64,000 nt of DNA from Liolophura sinensis. Its lineage: Eukaryota; Mollusca; Polyplacophora; Chitonida; Chitonidae. Position 1 is the stretch's first letter; each line of letters opens with the position of its first letter. Below are positions 1 through 12,922 of the stretch, piece by piece. The translations under genes were made by a program, and so were the position numbers. Where the stretch lies: positions 48,353,682 to 48,417,681 of the forward strand of contig NC_088300.1 in assembly GCF_032854445.1 (NCBI RefSeq), written 5' to 3'. Below the pieces are notes generated by a model. The model saw nothing but the letters and a program-made list of their open reading frames with translations. It was not told the origin of the DNA and searched no databases.

Positions 1-279
1 CTCCCTTGTTGTCATGGATTTTTAAGGCTATATTCCAAAAGTTTCTTGTTTTCATTGAATAATTCCGTCTGACCCATGGCATGGTAAGAGTTTTGGTACT
101 TCTTGCATGTACATGAATGGAAACGTGGGAATGTACATTATAAAAGTGCAGTGCTGTACTCATGTTGCACTACTGTACAAAATGCATGTCTAACTCACTT
201 AAAATTTTACGTTGGATCATCCTGAAACAAAGAGACATGGACGATCATCAGACAGTAAAATTCAAAGTGGTGAATATTA

Positions 280-397
280 GCAACCGTGGGTTTTCCATGG
301 ACTCTGCCTGGTTTCCTCCCATCATAATGCCTGTCGCCCTGGTATAAGTGAAATATTCTCGAGTACAGTGTGAAAGACCAATCAAGTAAATAAAAGC
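280..397 (+). mobile_element. SINE 3' fragment
   Basis: This is a 5'-truncated copy of the window's tRNA-headed SINE. It has the GGTTTCCTCCCATCATAATG core, the ATAAGTGAAATATTC block and the CACCAATCAAATAAATAAA-like tail in diverged form. It lies in an intron of the SLF2-like gene. Confidence 0.8.
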
Positions 398-441
398 AGC
401 AAATCTTGCATGAAGATGTCTCTACGGACTTCACTTTTCAG

Positions 442-3400
442 GCCCTTGTATTCAACTAGTCAACTGATTGCTCTGGCTGTGATACTGTGTAACAGTGCCT
501 TAGACATCACTCTAGTCAAGTAAGTGAGTCATTTTAGTCCGTTCTGTATAGTGCTTGAATATGTAACAGTGGAAGCAGTAACCCTGAGTGATTAGATGCT
601 GGTGCTTCATAAAAAATATTTCTTTCAGAAAAAGGAGAAATCTGCAGTGGTTGAAACCAATGTAATCAATCTAAGATGTCCAATCCGTACACTAGCCCTC
701 TTAAGTATGAAAATTTGCCACAGCATTTGAACTGCTGATATAAATTCATATGTGACGACAGTTACATTGGCACTTTTAGTGGGCTACTTTTGCTGTATGG
801 TTTTATTATGTTCCATACCCTGAACCATTGCACATATATTTAATGTTAACACAACAGCACACTACAGTTTTATTTAGTTGACGACCCCCTCCCCCCCCCA
901 AAAAAAAAGCTGACATAAAAACATAATGCATGGGCAGTAAAGACATATTTTTCAGAAGGCTGTCGCCATCTACTAGAGCTGATATACAGAATGTTTGCTC
1001 CATTTGTTCAGTACACTGTTATTGGTATCATACACACCTTTCCTTCGTTTACATAAATGTTAAAATAATTTATTGATGATTTGTTTTGTTTGATTTTTTT
1101 TTTCAGTGACATGCTGAAACAAGATTTTCAGATTTGTCTGGCCTGCCTCATAGAAAGATTTCCTAAGGATGAGTGGCCTGTGCAGGTGATGAAATCACAT
1201 AGATGTAATATTATATGGTATATGATTTTGTGAACACGATAAAAACAACACTGACCAAGGATTAAGTTAACAAACAATTTTATTTTAGCAGCAAAAATGC
1301 AAACAATTCACTTTCCATAGATCCTGAATAATGTGTATATAATTACATTTATCCCATAATTTGCCCGTGTCAGTGATATAACCACAGTGATGTAAATAAC
1401 CTGTAATTTTGATGGGTCACATGAAATTTCATTGACAAGCTTGTCCAACTGCAAACCGGGCTACTTCTATTGTTTATTGCCATGAAAACAAACAAAGCCA
1501 GGCTAGCCATCACTTACTACACCTTGACAGCAGTTTCTTGGTAGCAAACGGGTAAGTGTTGGGGCGCTGGACAAGTATGAAATTTATCTTCCTGAAATGT
1601 GAAAAATAGCAAAGGTTGGTGAAAGGAAATGAAGGGCTTGACGCTGTGTGCCAAAACATGGTACTCTCAACATTAGTCAACCATCAAAGAGAGCAGCATG
1701 CCTCTGTATCAGATTTTGACAAAATTAAACACCTTCCAACTTACCTTACTACTTTGTAGAGCACCAGGAAGTTGCCTCATGTGTATGAACTGGTCTGCAA
1801 CTTATGTACCTCAAGATTATTATCAGATCTAGTTCATTTTATTTGCCACATCAAGCACGATAATTGATCCCACTGTGACCTTTTCATGTGTACCACCACA
1901 AGGCAAAAGCAGAACCAAAATCAAGCCTTTTGGAAACATCCTAGACAGCTTCATGATGTAAGACCAGTAAATAAGTTTGGAGCTGAATTCTTTGTGTTAA
2001 AAGCCTAAATTTGAATATTTCGTTCATTATGATTTTCAAAATCACCGCTCCTTTCAACCTGCAAGTCATAGCGTGACAGAGATATGACCTAGATTTAGGT
2101 CACACTTTTGGAGCCAAATGTTCTGATAAATTAGCAGTTGTTAATGCTGATATTTTTTAAGCTTGTCATGTTATCGTACACTAGTGGACTGTGTTTTTTG
2201 TTCACAGAAATCACAGATTTCCTCAATGTTTTTTTTTTTAACTCTCTTTAGTGAAATGTGTGGTTCGGTTCCAATTGTTTCACATATAGATGTATGGATG
2301 TCAGTACGCATCTCACATACATACTTGTCAAAACAAACAGACATTGTCTTCTCTATCAACCACCTAAAACCATTGAAAATAAATTATGGGATAAATAGGA
2401 TATTCAATTCCTGACCCATTATATCAAATTTATTAAACTTGTGATGTAATTTTCATTTGAAATGAAATATGCACCTGGTTTAGTCAATTTGATGTAATGG
2501 GTCACTCATTGTATATCGTCTGTACTTAAGACATGTATATCACACTCCCTGTTAGCTATACACAGTACATGAATATTTACCTACATTATATACATAATAA
2601 AAAATGATAACTAGCAAAAACAGTTATAAAAGTTGAAAATAAATTTTTGTTTGTTTTGCTTGATATACATAGGTCTTAACCCTCTCTGCCTTCACTTACA
2701 TAGATTTTTGCTTTAAGACAAGGATTTAAAGTCTCCTTTCATCATCTGTCGCCTGGTTATTTGTCAGGCTAAATCCCTGTGTGAGACTTTGTCCACTATC
2801 ACGACTCACCATCACAACAAAGTCTGTCTGGTGGAGCTATTCCCCTTGACTCCTCGAGGACAGTACATCAGAAGGCGGCTAAGCTACATTATTCTCTGTG
2901 ATATTCTCAATCTAAATCGACAAAGTCAAGACTTGACCGATCTAAAGGTATGTACTCTCAATCCTAAATCTGATTACCGCAATGCTCTTAAATATTATAC
3001 GATAATTAACTTGCGTACTGTTAGTGTTTATTATTGTGCGAGCCTGGAAATATTTTTGTTAATTTACATAAACCTGTTTTCAGTGCAGAAGGAATTGGTA
3101 ACCTACCAGATATGAATATTTTGACTGGTTTATTAAGGTGTTTACTTTTTGTTTTGTGTTTTAAATTGTTTTCATACTTTTTTGTTGTTTTTTTATCACA
3201 GGTTTTTCTTTTTTGATCATCAGTACAAATCATGTCATTCCACGTTCTCCAAATAAAAGGCATCTATGAAATAATCCATCAAATTTAGACCGTAAGGGTC
3301 CCACTGTGCACAGACACCATCATAAAGTCAGTATGTAATAGTAGTGTTTATTTGTGACTGTGTCTTTCAGGTGGAGTGCTCAGCAGTGATGATTCCAAGG

Positions 3401-6400
3401 ATGAGGTCCTGACGGCCACAGACACCATTGTAAATTCAGGATGTTTTAGTAGTGTTTGTTTGTGACTGTGTCTTTCAGGTGGAGTATTTGGCAGCCACAG
3501 TCCCCAGGATGATATCCTGGTGGCAGATCACATCCTGGTGACAGATGACACCATTATAAAGTCAGGATGTTTTAGTAGTGTTTGTTTGTGACTGTGTCTT
3601 TCAGGTGGAGTGCTCAGCAGTGATGATTCCAAGGAGGAGGTTCTGATGGCCACAGACATCATTGTAAATTCAGGATGTTTTAGTAGTGTTTGTTTGTGAC
3701 CGTGTCTTTCAGGTGGAGTATTTGGCAGCCACAGTCCCCAGGATGATATCCTGGTGGCAGATCACATCCTGGTGACAGATGACACCATTATAAAGTCAGG
3801 ATGTTTTAGTAGTGTTTGTTTGTGACTGTGTCTTTCAGGTGGAGTGCTCAGCAGTGATGATTCCAAGGAGGAGGTTCTGATGGCCACAGACATCATTGTA
3901 AATTCAGGATGTTTTAGTAGTGTTTGTTTGTGACCGTGTCTTTCAGGTGGAGTGCTCAGCAGTGATGATTCCAAGGATGAGGTCCTGATGGCCACAGACA
4001 CCATTATAAAGTCAGGATGGTTTAGTAGTGTTTGTTTGTGACTGTGTCTTTCAGGTGGAGTATTTGGCAGCCACAGTCCCCAAGATGATATCCTGGTGGT
4101 AGATCACATCCTGGTGACAGATGACACCATTATAAAGTCAGGATGGTTTAGTAGTGTTTGTGACTGTGTCTTTCAGGTGGAGTATTTGGCAGTGACAGTC
4201 CCCAGGATGATATCCTGGTGGCCACAGACACCATTATAAAGTCAGGATTGACTGTGTCTTTCAGGTGGAGTATTTGGCAGCCACAGTCCCCAGGATGATA
4301 TCCTGGTGGCAGATCATATCCTGGTGGCCACAGACACCATTATAAAGTCAGGATGTTTTAGTAGTGTTTGTTTGTGACTGTGTCTTTCAGGTGGAGTATT
4401 TGGCAGCCACAGTCCCCAAGATGATATTCTGGTGGCAGATCACATCCTGGTGACAGATGACACCTTTTTAAAGTCAGGATGGTTTAGTAGTGTTTGTGAC
4501 TGTGTCTTTCAGGTGGAGTATTTGACAGCGACAGTCCCCAGGATGATATCCTGGTGGCCACAGACACCATTATAAAGTCAGGATTGACTGTGTCTTTCAG
4601 GTGGAGTATTTGGCAGTCACAGTCCCCAGGATGATATCCTGGTGGCAAATGACACCATTATTGAGTCAGGATGTTTTAGTAGTGTTTGTCTGTGACTGTG
4701 TCTTTCAGGTGGAATATTTGGAAGGGACAGTCCCCAGGATAATATCCTGGTGGCCACAGACACCATTATAAGGTCAGGATGTTTTAGTAGAGGTTGTTTT
4801 TTACTGTACTTCAGGTTGAGTATTTGGCAGCTATGGTGCCAAAGATGAGGGCCTTGGTGGCCACAGACCTCTACCTGCTGTCGAGTGTGATCACCCTCAT
4901 GGACAGGTGTGTAGGAAATGAGATCCTCAGACTCTCAGAAAAGGTGAGGAATTTCTAGTACAGTGAACAGATAGCTTTACGGTTACATGAAATAGCAGGT
5001 TTAACTTAGACTTGACCCACCTCAGTTTCCTCCAGGCATAAACCTTACAGCTGTTGTATCCGATATAACAGAGGCACAGTGAGGTAACCTGGGGGAGTGG
5101 GTGGGGGGTGCGGGGGGGCTCAGATGGTTGAGGCTTGGCTCATTGACATGAGGCTGCTAGTTTGAATCCTACCTAGACAATGTGTTAGACATCTTGTTAG
5201 AGGTAATAATCCTTTTGAAAACAACACCTAGCGTCATTGGTTTGCTAAGGTATTTACTTTTTATTTATTTATTTATTTATTTGATTGTTGTTTTACGCCG
5301 TACTCAAGAATATTTCACTTATACGACGGCGACCAGCATTATGGTGGGTGGAAACCGGGCACAGCCTGGGGGAAACCCACGACCATCCGCAGGTTGCTGG
5401 CAGACCTTCCCACTTACAGCCGGAGAGGAAGCCAGCATGAGCTGGACTTGAACTCACAGCGACCGCATTGGTGAGAGGCTCCTGGGTCATTACGCTGCAC
5501 TAGCGCGCTAACCGACTGAGCCACGGAGGCCCCTATTTACTTTTTGATGTCATCTACATGTACATGTAGAATATTGTGTACCAGTACTGGCCTGCACAGT
5601 TGTGGCAGATAAATCGATAGGCTTACCTTTCTGTAAAATTTAGTTGAAAACTGACATTAAACTTGCTTGTGTGTATTCAGAAGGACTTGAGGATCCTGAT
5701 GGAGCTGGTGAGGACTCTGACTGGAGATGTGAGGGACAGCGTCACTATGCTGGACAGAACTAAGGTATAATCTTCATGTGCAACGCACTATTAGAATAGC
5801 CTAAGGGTATATCTTGTGGGTTCAGTCTCAACATTTTTATTGCCCACTATCAGAATTTTCAAGATTACCCTGCTTGCATGGCTCTCCATGACAAACAGTG
5901 GTTGAGAAGCACTGTTTTGCACAAAGTGGACTGGAGATCACTTGCCTTCAGGTCTAGTAACATGATAGATGTTACATGTTTTTTTTTTTTAAGTTTGCAA
6001 GTATCCTGCCACAGTTCTGAGATTAACTCTAGGCACTCCTCTGTCCTTCACTCATGGAACTTTTTGCTGTTATTATTATTAAAAATGACAAAATTTTGAT
6101 TGGCAGTTGAATCTGCCGGAACTGGCTACCTGAGTGTTCTAACTACGTTGCATATCGGCAATGACCTGGACACTTTTTTCAGCTTCACATGTGCCAAGTG
6201 GCGGTGATAAATTATTGCCGATGGCCATGGTCTCATACAGCTGGTGGCAGGGGACCGCCGGTTCTGTGAGAACCAGGCTTAAAGGAGATGAAAACTTTAA
6301 AAAAATGACACTATAGGCTGAAAAGAGCACATTTTTTCTATCTGGTGGTGCCTGCTGCATAATTTTGTGATTTTTCCTTGCTGTACAAGTAAAGCCTGAA

Positions 6401-7760
6401 ATCAGCAAAGTTGGCATAAATCGCTGAGTCCATTGCGTCCTCCATCTTTAACACCCTGTAATTTATGCTGGGGGTATGTTGGCTCTCAGCCAGTGAGAGT
6501 CGTTAAAACTGCTGGCTTGTTTGTGTAAACTCGGAACCTAAGTCCAAAATTCTGGTTTCCCGTTGGCAACCAGAAAATGAACTGTACTGTTCGCTACCTT
6601 CTGAGAAGAAGAGTTCTACCGGAAATGTACGAACTGCACTTCCGTGGTTTCCGACGGCAATTCTCCTCCTAACACAGAAGACTACAGGACTGGATCTAAG
6701 GCAAAATGAAGTCATCAACAGCGGATTTTGGTGCTGACTTTATTTATAATTTATCAACTTGAGGTACATATTACAATTTTTTTTATGGCATGCACCTGCA
6801 AGGAAATACATACTCCTTTCAATGGTATTTGTTTGATATTTACATTTTCTTCTGCTTTAAGTGTACAGTTCATTTCAACTCTCTGCTCAGTGTTTGTAAG
6901 TTTACTAAAAGTGTTTACTGATGATTACAGGTAAAAGATATGATGGTGCGGCTCACAAGCACCTGGACATTTATGATGCAGTCCATGGGAAGTAAACAGG
7001 TACAGATTTGCTCAGATAGGATGTTTGCTAGTTCCAGTGTAATGTTAACAAGCAGTCTTGCTAATTTGTAAGTCAAAGGTGTTCAGCATTGACGGTAATG
7101 CCAGTGAAGATATGCCACAGATTGTTTTCATTTCCTTTTAAATAACTCTCAAAATTAAGTCTTAAGTCTTTAACCCACTACATTTAATGGAAAGTCTGTT
7201 TGCATTGTCAAAGCATTGTGTTGCATTTTTACTGTACTTAGATTACTGAGGAGTCAGTTTGTCATTTAGACTATGAAAGTCAACCATTGCCATGTGTCCG
7301 AACATGGGTTAGACGATGTACGAATGCGTCAAAGGTACATTAGCCCCAGATATGTTGATGTATGTAAGCCTGTTTTAACTTATATAACATGTAAATTGGT
7401 CATATATCTATGTTTCAGCCAAGTTTGTTTGCTTGGAGGAAGAACGACAGCCCTGTGAAGGTAGAGACACTATCCTCACATCTGTCTGACTCGGACTCTG
7501 ACGCCTCCGATGAAGAAGAGGAAGATGAAGAAGATGAGGAGGAAGTCATCTGTGGTGAAGTGGAGATTTTGAAAGTTGTGCCAGTAGGTTCACTGCGTGG
7601 AGAACAGAGTAAAACTACTGAATCATTGTGTGCAGACAAGATTGCTGCCATTCCAGAAGCCATGGACATCTCTTTGTCTGAGGATTGTGTGCGGGCTGAG
7701 GACAGGCACAGTTTACAGAGACTGTTAGAGACAGATGAGGACGTCATACCAGATATTTGA
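442..7760 (+). CDS. SLF2: SLF2/FAM178-like protein, C-terminal exons (5' end outside window)
   Basis: Seven coding exons with GT/AG borders and matching phases: 442-519, 1107-1185, 2768-2947, 4815-4943, 5681-5764, 6931-6999 and 7419-7760 (stop). Together they encode about 318 residues. The stretch DVRDSVTMLDRTKVKDMMVRL runs across the 5764/6931 junction and resembles, from memory, the C-terminal [21 protein letters not shown] region of vertebrate SLF2 (FAM178A), which recruits SMC5/6 to DNA damage in the nucleus. The preceding exon, with DLYLLSSVITLMDRC, also fits. Unlike my memory of the vertebrate protein, this one runs on after the homologous block into a tail with a near-continuous D/E run (about 7493-7555) and ends DEDVIPDI. 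The intron before exon 4815 carries decoy acceptors, and a SINE sits before exon 5681. Exons upstream of 442 are presumably outside the window. Exon structure is well supported; the family name is moderately sure. Confidence 0.66.
3340..4800 (+). repeat. Tandem array of decoy splice acceptors derived from the following exon edge
   Basis: Thirteen units, mainly 108 or 126 bp long. Each contains TGTGTCTTTCAG followed by GTGGAGTATTTGGCAGCCAC or a variant. This matches the end of the intron and start of the real exon at 4815, which reads CTTCAG then GTTGAGTATTTGGCAGC. Exon-like starts lie at 3371, 3479, 3605, 3713, 3839, 3947, 4055, 4177, 4265, 4391, 4513, 4601 and 4709. In the two unit types read through, the reading frame opens like the true exon (VEYLAA-VPRM or VECSAVMIPRM) and soon meets a stop. 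The longer unit type carries an extra 18-bp piece, GCAGATCACATCCTGGTG-like. No good donor follows any copy. Confidence 0.92.
5263..5533 (-). mobile_element. Full-length tRNA-headed SINE with 12-bp target site duplication
   Basis: Read on the minus strand, the element starts GGGGCCTCCGTGGCTCAGT, an A-box-like tRNA head (TGGCTCAGTCGGTTAGCGCG), followed by a B-box-like GTGAGTTCAAGTCCAGC. A conserved core (ACCATAATGCTGGTCGCCG) follows, then a tail of ATAAATAAATAA repeats. TATTTACTTTTT occurs at 5251-5262 and again at 5534-5545, giving a perfect 12-bp duplication, so this is an intact insertion in an SLF2-like intron. The head is tRNA-derived; the core superfamily is not assigned. Confidence 0.92.
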
Positions 7761-7831
7761 TTACTCACCCTTCCAAAGCTATTGAGTGATACGCAGATTG
7801 CTGGAAGATGTTATTAAAGACTATCTAGAGC

Positions 7832-7837
7832 AATAAA
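7832..7837 (+). promoter_or_regulatory. Polyadenylation signal of the SLF2-like gene
   Basis: An AATAAA lies 72 nt after the stop codon. It is the first such signal downstream and would give a very short 3' untranslated region. Confidence 0.55.
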
Positions 7838-8604
7838 TTAATTATACTCATATCCATGAAATGGGTTCGAAACCTCCACTTCATTGTTACATCTTCCATG
7901 ACTTTAGTTTTAGCTACGTGTATAATCTTCATGTGCCGTGTTTTCATCTGAACTTTGACCCCTACAAATATGTTTTCATCTTCAGTCTACCTATTGAGCT
8001 TAACTCATCATTGTGACCATTCGTGTGTGAGCTGTTTTTAGAGTGGCGTGATACAATCAGGATCTCAGTGTGGGTGATTGTTTTACACCCACGGATAGAC
8101 AATATTTCACATCTTAGTATCATTTATGTTACATTCTGTCCATGAGTCCTGTACATCCGGAGAGGGATGGGGTTATCACGTGGGTGTCGGTGGTGTTACT
8201 GGTGTTTGCTCATCCATGTATGGAAGGTATTGTCACATCTTTTATTAAAACGTATAGCTGATGCTATACATTTTCACGTACGCACTGTGTTCTCTTATGT
8301 GTTACGATAATGTTGTCTGGTCTGGGTATCTGTTCTCACAAAACTTACATATACATGTGTGAGAATGGGTTCACATCTGGATTTTACCATGATTTATCCT
8401 CTCTTCCTCTATATCTGTGTTCGGAATTTGTATACCATGCTTTTTCATTGAAAGATGATATTCATGGTGCTTATGTACAAATGTTTTCATATCCTGAAAG
8501 TGAAAGCTTTCCTTGGGTTAATACATGTACAGCTCAATTGTGTATTTGAGGAAAAGTGGGTGTGTTCAACCTGACATGCACAATGTAAGTGTTGTTGGGG
8601 GTTA

Positions 8605-9131
8605 TTTCCTAGCGTCTGGGTACAGGTGATATTCTACACCTGGTTATATATGATGTTTTTAACATCTGAGTACAGATGATATTCTACACCTGGTTATATA
8701 TTATGTTTTGAACATCTGGGTATAGATGATATTCTACACCTGGTTATATATGATGTTTTTAATATCTGAGTATAAATGATATTCTACACCTGGTTATATA
8801 TGATGTTTTTAACATCTGGGTACAGATGATATTCTGCACCTGGTTACATATGATGTTTTTAACATCTGGGTATAGATGATATTCTATACCTGGTTATATA
8901 TGATGTTTTTAACATCTGGGTACAGATGATATTCTGCACCTGGTTACATATGATGTTTTTAACATCTGGGTATAGATGATATTCTATACCTGGTTATATA
9001 TGATGTTTTTAACATCTGGGTATAGATGATATTCTATACCTGGTTATATATGATGTTTTTAACATCTGGGTATAGATGATATTCTACACCTGGTTATATA
9101 TGATGTTTTTAACATCTGGGTACAGATGATA
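8605..9131. repeat. 50-bp minisatellite, about 10.5 copies
   Basis: The exact period is 50 bp, seen from TGGTTATATA at 8641, 8691, 8741 and onward to 9091. The unit runs approximately ACATCTGGGTATAGATGATA, then TTCTACACCTGG, then TTATATATGATGTTTTTA. Copies differ at few sites (TACAG/TATAG, CTACACC/CTGCACC/CTATACC). Confidence 0.95.
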
Positions 9132-11151
9132 TCATTTTGGGTTTGGTTGATGTTCTTAAATTTGGGTATGGTTGATGTTCACACCTATTTCTGTCACTCA
9201 CATACATGGGTTCCTGAAGGCTGCCCTCACAACTGGGTTTTAGGATGTTGACTGGGTGAACTGTGTGAAAGTAGAATCAAAAAGTGCGGAGATTACCATG
9301 TTCATCACAATAGTGCTGTGTGTTTGTGTTTCTTCCCAGTTTTCAAGGTTCTGTATCGTGAGAGGACCATGTTCTCATGATGAAGAGCTCATCACTGATT
9401 GTATGGATGTGCCCATGTCAGAAAGTGCATTTCATGTGTCTGAAATACTTCTTGTATGTTCCCAAACAGGTGATGTACGTATCCAGCTATGCCGATATTA
9501 TAATTCTAATTGTTGTTGTTGTTTTTTGTTATATTTGTAAAACAGTGTACTTAGCCATATGAGGTAAATGTAAGCAACAAAAGCAGTAGATTGTACTGTA
9601 TTTGACACTAACTTTTGTCCATGAATAAGCTACTCATATTACCTGATTCTGGGAATTCTGTTGATTTTAGAAAGTTGTGTAAGGCTTATTTGCAAGATAA
9701 GAAGATATCCTTCTGGAAAGTATAAGTTTAAGAACCAAAAGCAATATTTTGTAAAATGTACTCTTTGGTCAAATTTTTAGGGCACTTGCACTATGGACAT
9801 GCTGACATACTGATAGGTGTTGCCCCCTGAGAACTCCTTAGGGTACTTTCCTATCACATATAAATCTAAACAAATTTACACATACATGTATAAGAAAAGT
9901 AATATGTAAGTTTGTTTATCGCTTTCTTCACATTTGAGGTTGATCAATCTACCCAAACCATTATGGGTGTCTCTTCATGGTAATCAAGTCTCAGTACTCG
10001 CATATTTATGTTGCTGCCTCACTGGAACACAATCCTAGACACAAGGCTGAGCAGTAATGTACATGGTTTATCAGGGTCTATTAGATTTTATGCGTAGGAT
10101 CTGTCAGTGGTCAGAAAGGCAATTTAAGGAACTACTATGAAACTAGATTTTTGAGATTCCCCAGACTGCTTGTGGGGCCTTGCTGACAATAAATGGTTGA
10201 TGCCGGTGGATCATTGTACAAAGGTACAGGAATTACAGATGAATACAGCATTTTATATTTTTTTTAAAAATGTGGCGTCCATGATATAAAATCTAAAATC
10301 AATACAGTAAATTTGACTGGCATTCTGCAGTCGGTAGTATGTATGTATGCATGTAGGTAGGCAGATTCATACTAACTTATCACCACAGGTCAGTAGCTGT
10401 GTACTCTTGTATAAACTTGCCTTTATATTTGAATGGAGTAATTACATCAGTTTTCCAGTAAAGTATACCATTAATATGTTAACACATTCAAACTTTTTTT
10501 ATTTACAAATTTGCCGTCGTAATTGTTCAGAGTTTATATTCCCCAAATTTGCAGTCATATTGCAACCTGGTTCATTTTTAGTCCGATCTTGTGCCTAACA
10601 TGGCCTAAAATGCTTTGGCTGTTCCCACACCCTTGACGACAATATAAATGGTTGACAGCGTTAGTAGGGCCGTCTAGATGATCTTTCATGGAATTCCTTG
10701 AAGATCTGTTTTCTTCCACCGCTGTGGGAAGCGCACTTTGAGCTCGGTCTGCAGGTCAAACCACGCTAGTGTTTTCCAGTCGGAACTCTCATGTTGAGAC
10801 ACCATTTAACCTTCAATGAAAACACGAATTGTCCCCAAGCGTTATGCTCCGGTATATAGTTCTTTACTTTGACACCTGCTAGGTTATATGACCTTGGTAT
10901 ACTAGTATTTGAAGAGTGAAATGACATTTGACAGTGCTGAGGAAAAAAAATGAATTTGGTGTTAAAGCCGAATAAAAGAAGCACGGTACCTATGCATTAG
11001 CTCCTGGTAGATCTAAAACGCAATGCTATATACAGGAGGATGAGGAGCAAAGATGCAAAGCGATGGTATAATGCTGCAATGGGTCATTGCATCGTGGCAC
11101 CACTCTACATTATCACGTGTTAACAGCACCCTCAAGCGCAACTACGAAGGT

Positions 11152-11199
11152 AGTTTTAACCTGGGATTAAGATAGATATATCTTAATCCCAGTTTTAAC
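11152..11199. repeat. Perfect hairpin flanked by 9-bp direct repeats
   Basis: CTGGGATTAAGAT at 11161-11173 is the exact reverse complement of ATCTTAATCCCAG at 11180-11192, with a 6-nt AGATAT centre. AGTTTTAAC occurs on both sides (11152-11160 and 11191-11199), like a target duplication around a tiny foldback element. It carries no coding sequence. Confidence 0.7.
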
Positions 11200-12423
11200 A
11201 AACTTATTGGAGCATACCATTATATCTTGATATGCCGTAATGAAGATTTAAGTATAGCAGTTCTTATAGTCGAATTGCGGACAAAAGCTCAGCATACAGA
11301 AACCCCGGCGGACAAAATTAATCTTCATTAACGGACCAAATATATCCGACAGTATAATAAACATCATGTTAAATACTTGTTGACGGGCATTCACATACTG
11401 TGACTTCATTTGCCATCTAATAACTGGATACATCAAAACGTATCCCGACCAAGCATTTTCCTCTGATCAACATTTTCAAACAATATGACGAAATTGACGT
11501 CGAAATACTATTGTTGAATGCTTTTGGCCAAGCAAATATAAGTTTGTTCTTCGAAACATCTACCACAACACTCTGATTGATTAAATTTGTTCAGCATGGC
11601 TCACAGGTTATAGCTTAGTATGATTCACAGTATCACCTCGCGCCTGTTTTAGCGTCTGCATTTTGTGTTGGTTTACAAGAATCGTACCCAATTGTATCTG
11701 TTAACTATAACAGGTGAAAATATAGATTATTTAGAAATTTCTACCAAATCATACAGTAACAAGAAAATATTTGAATATTTTTAAAAAGAATAAAAATCAA
11801 ATGTAGTTTATAACTTTTTATGTAATTGTTCTCTATAAGTATAACATGGATTCGTATGATTGAATACAAATTAAAATTGCAAATTGTACATATAAAAACT
11901 GTAAGTTTTGTCTGCAAAAGCTGGGGAAAAAATTCATAAGTAATTAATATTTTTAAGCACTATAGCTGTGGTATTTTCGAAACCCAACTGTGAAATATCC
12001 ATTTCATGAGAGTTGCCACCTACCGAGTTGCCTATTGTTTAGCTGAGTCCAGGACTTGGACATGTAATTAGTGATATCTTTTCGTTTTTATTTCATAATT
12101 TTATGTTTAGATTGCACCTTTCTTATACCCATAGATATTCATATCGCGGACATTATCTGGGTATTCTAATATTTAGCGCTAAAATAAGCATTAAATCAAC
12201 AAAATCAGTTGTATTAACGTTAAATCAATACCGTTACCATATATCAATTCGGTAAGTTATAAATTTATATATTATGCCCCGAAATCAACGTATGTCATTC
12301 ACCAAGTACTCTTATAATGCCGATCGAGGGGCCTTTTGGCCGCTGGGTTTTTGTCCGCGGGGGCTTTTATGCGTCCCTCTGTCACAACCTTGGGGATGGA
12401 TATTTTTCTCTGAAAACACATTC

Positions 12424-12474
12424 AGTATTTTTCAGCACGGCGTAAAACACCAATCAAATAAATAAATAAAATAA
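12424..12474 (+). mobile_element. SINE 3' tail fragment
   Basis: Only the last part of the SINE remains: a GCACGGCGTAAAACACCAAT block and the AAATAAATAAATAAA tail. Confidence 0.75.
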
Positions 12475-12916
12475 ACACGTTCAAACGCGTGTACGGCTGT
12501 ACAGAATCCACGAATTTCTGGGGTTTTGGCGGCCCCTGGACCCTCGCCTCATTGGTTGTGGTACTGACCCGACCCTCTTTTTCATTTGCTCCCTACGCCC
12601 CTTATTTGTTATACAAAACGAACACATTTCATCATATTTTTTGTTTTCAGTTTACTCTCAACACGTCAGACAAACATACAAGCACCAGGAATCATTCTAA
12701 TCTCAGGGTGGTAACTCCTTGACTAATAGATATCTGCCGTTAGTCCTGTTATATAGATATATATTATATTTGTCACACTTTGAAAAACTCTCTCACACTA
12801 CTATTATAAATATGTATTATGAATATATTATATGTTCATAATTCTTGTGTGTAGAAAAAAGGAACATTTTAGGATAACGTAAAAATAAGACCATGTGTTG
12901 GTGTACTGGGAACTGT

Positions 12917-12922
12917 TTTATT
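12917..12922 (-). promoter_or_regulatory. Polyadenylation signal of ferritin F1
   Basis: An AATAAA on the minus strand lies about 172 nt after the F1 stop. The three other ferritins have a signal at nearly the same distance. Confidence 0.65.

Larger units (their letters stand above)
7838..12916. other. Intergenic region between the SLF2-like gene and ferritin F1
   Basis: No supported exon was found. Apart from the 50-bp array, the hairpin at 11152-11199 and a SINE tail near 12450, it is AT-rich unique-looking sequence. Open frames here are short and lack splice context or protein-like composition. The two genes converge on this region. Confidence 0.6.

Noticed and set aside
5510-5533. tRNA gene at the SINE head
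   Set aside because: Only A- and B-box-like parts are present, followed directly by the SINE core; a full cloverleaf is not formed.
7415-7768. Serine-rich open frame on the minus strand
   Set aside because: It is the reverse shadow of the acidic last exon of the SLF2-like gene.
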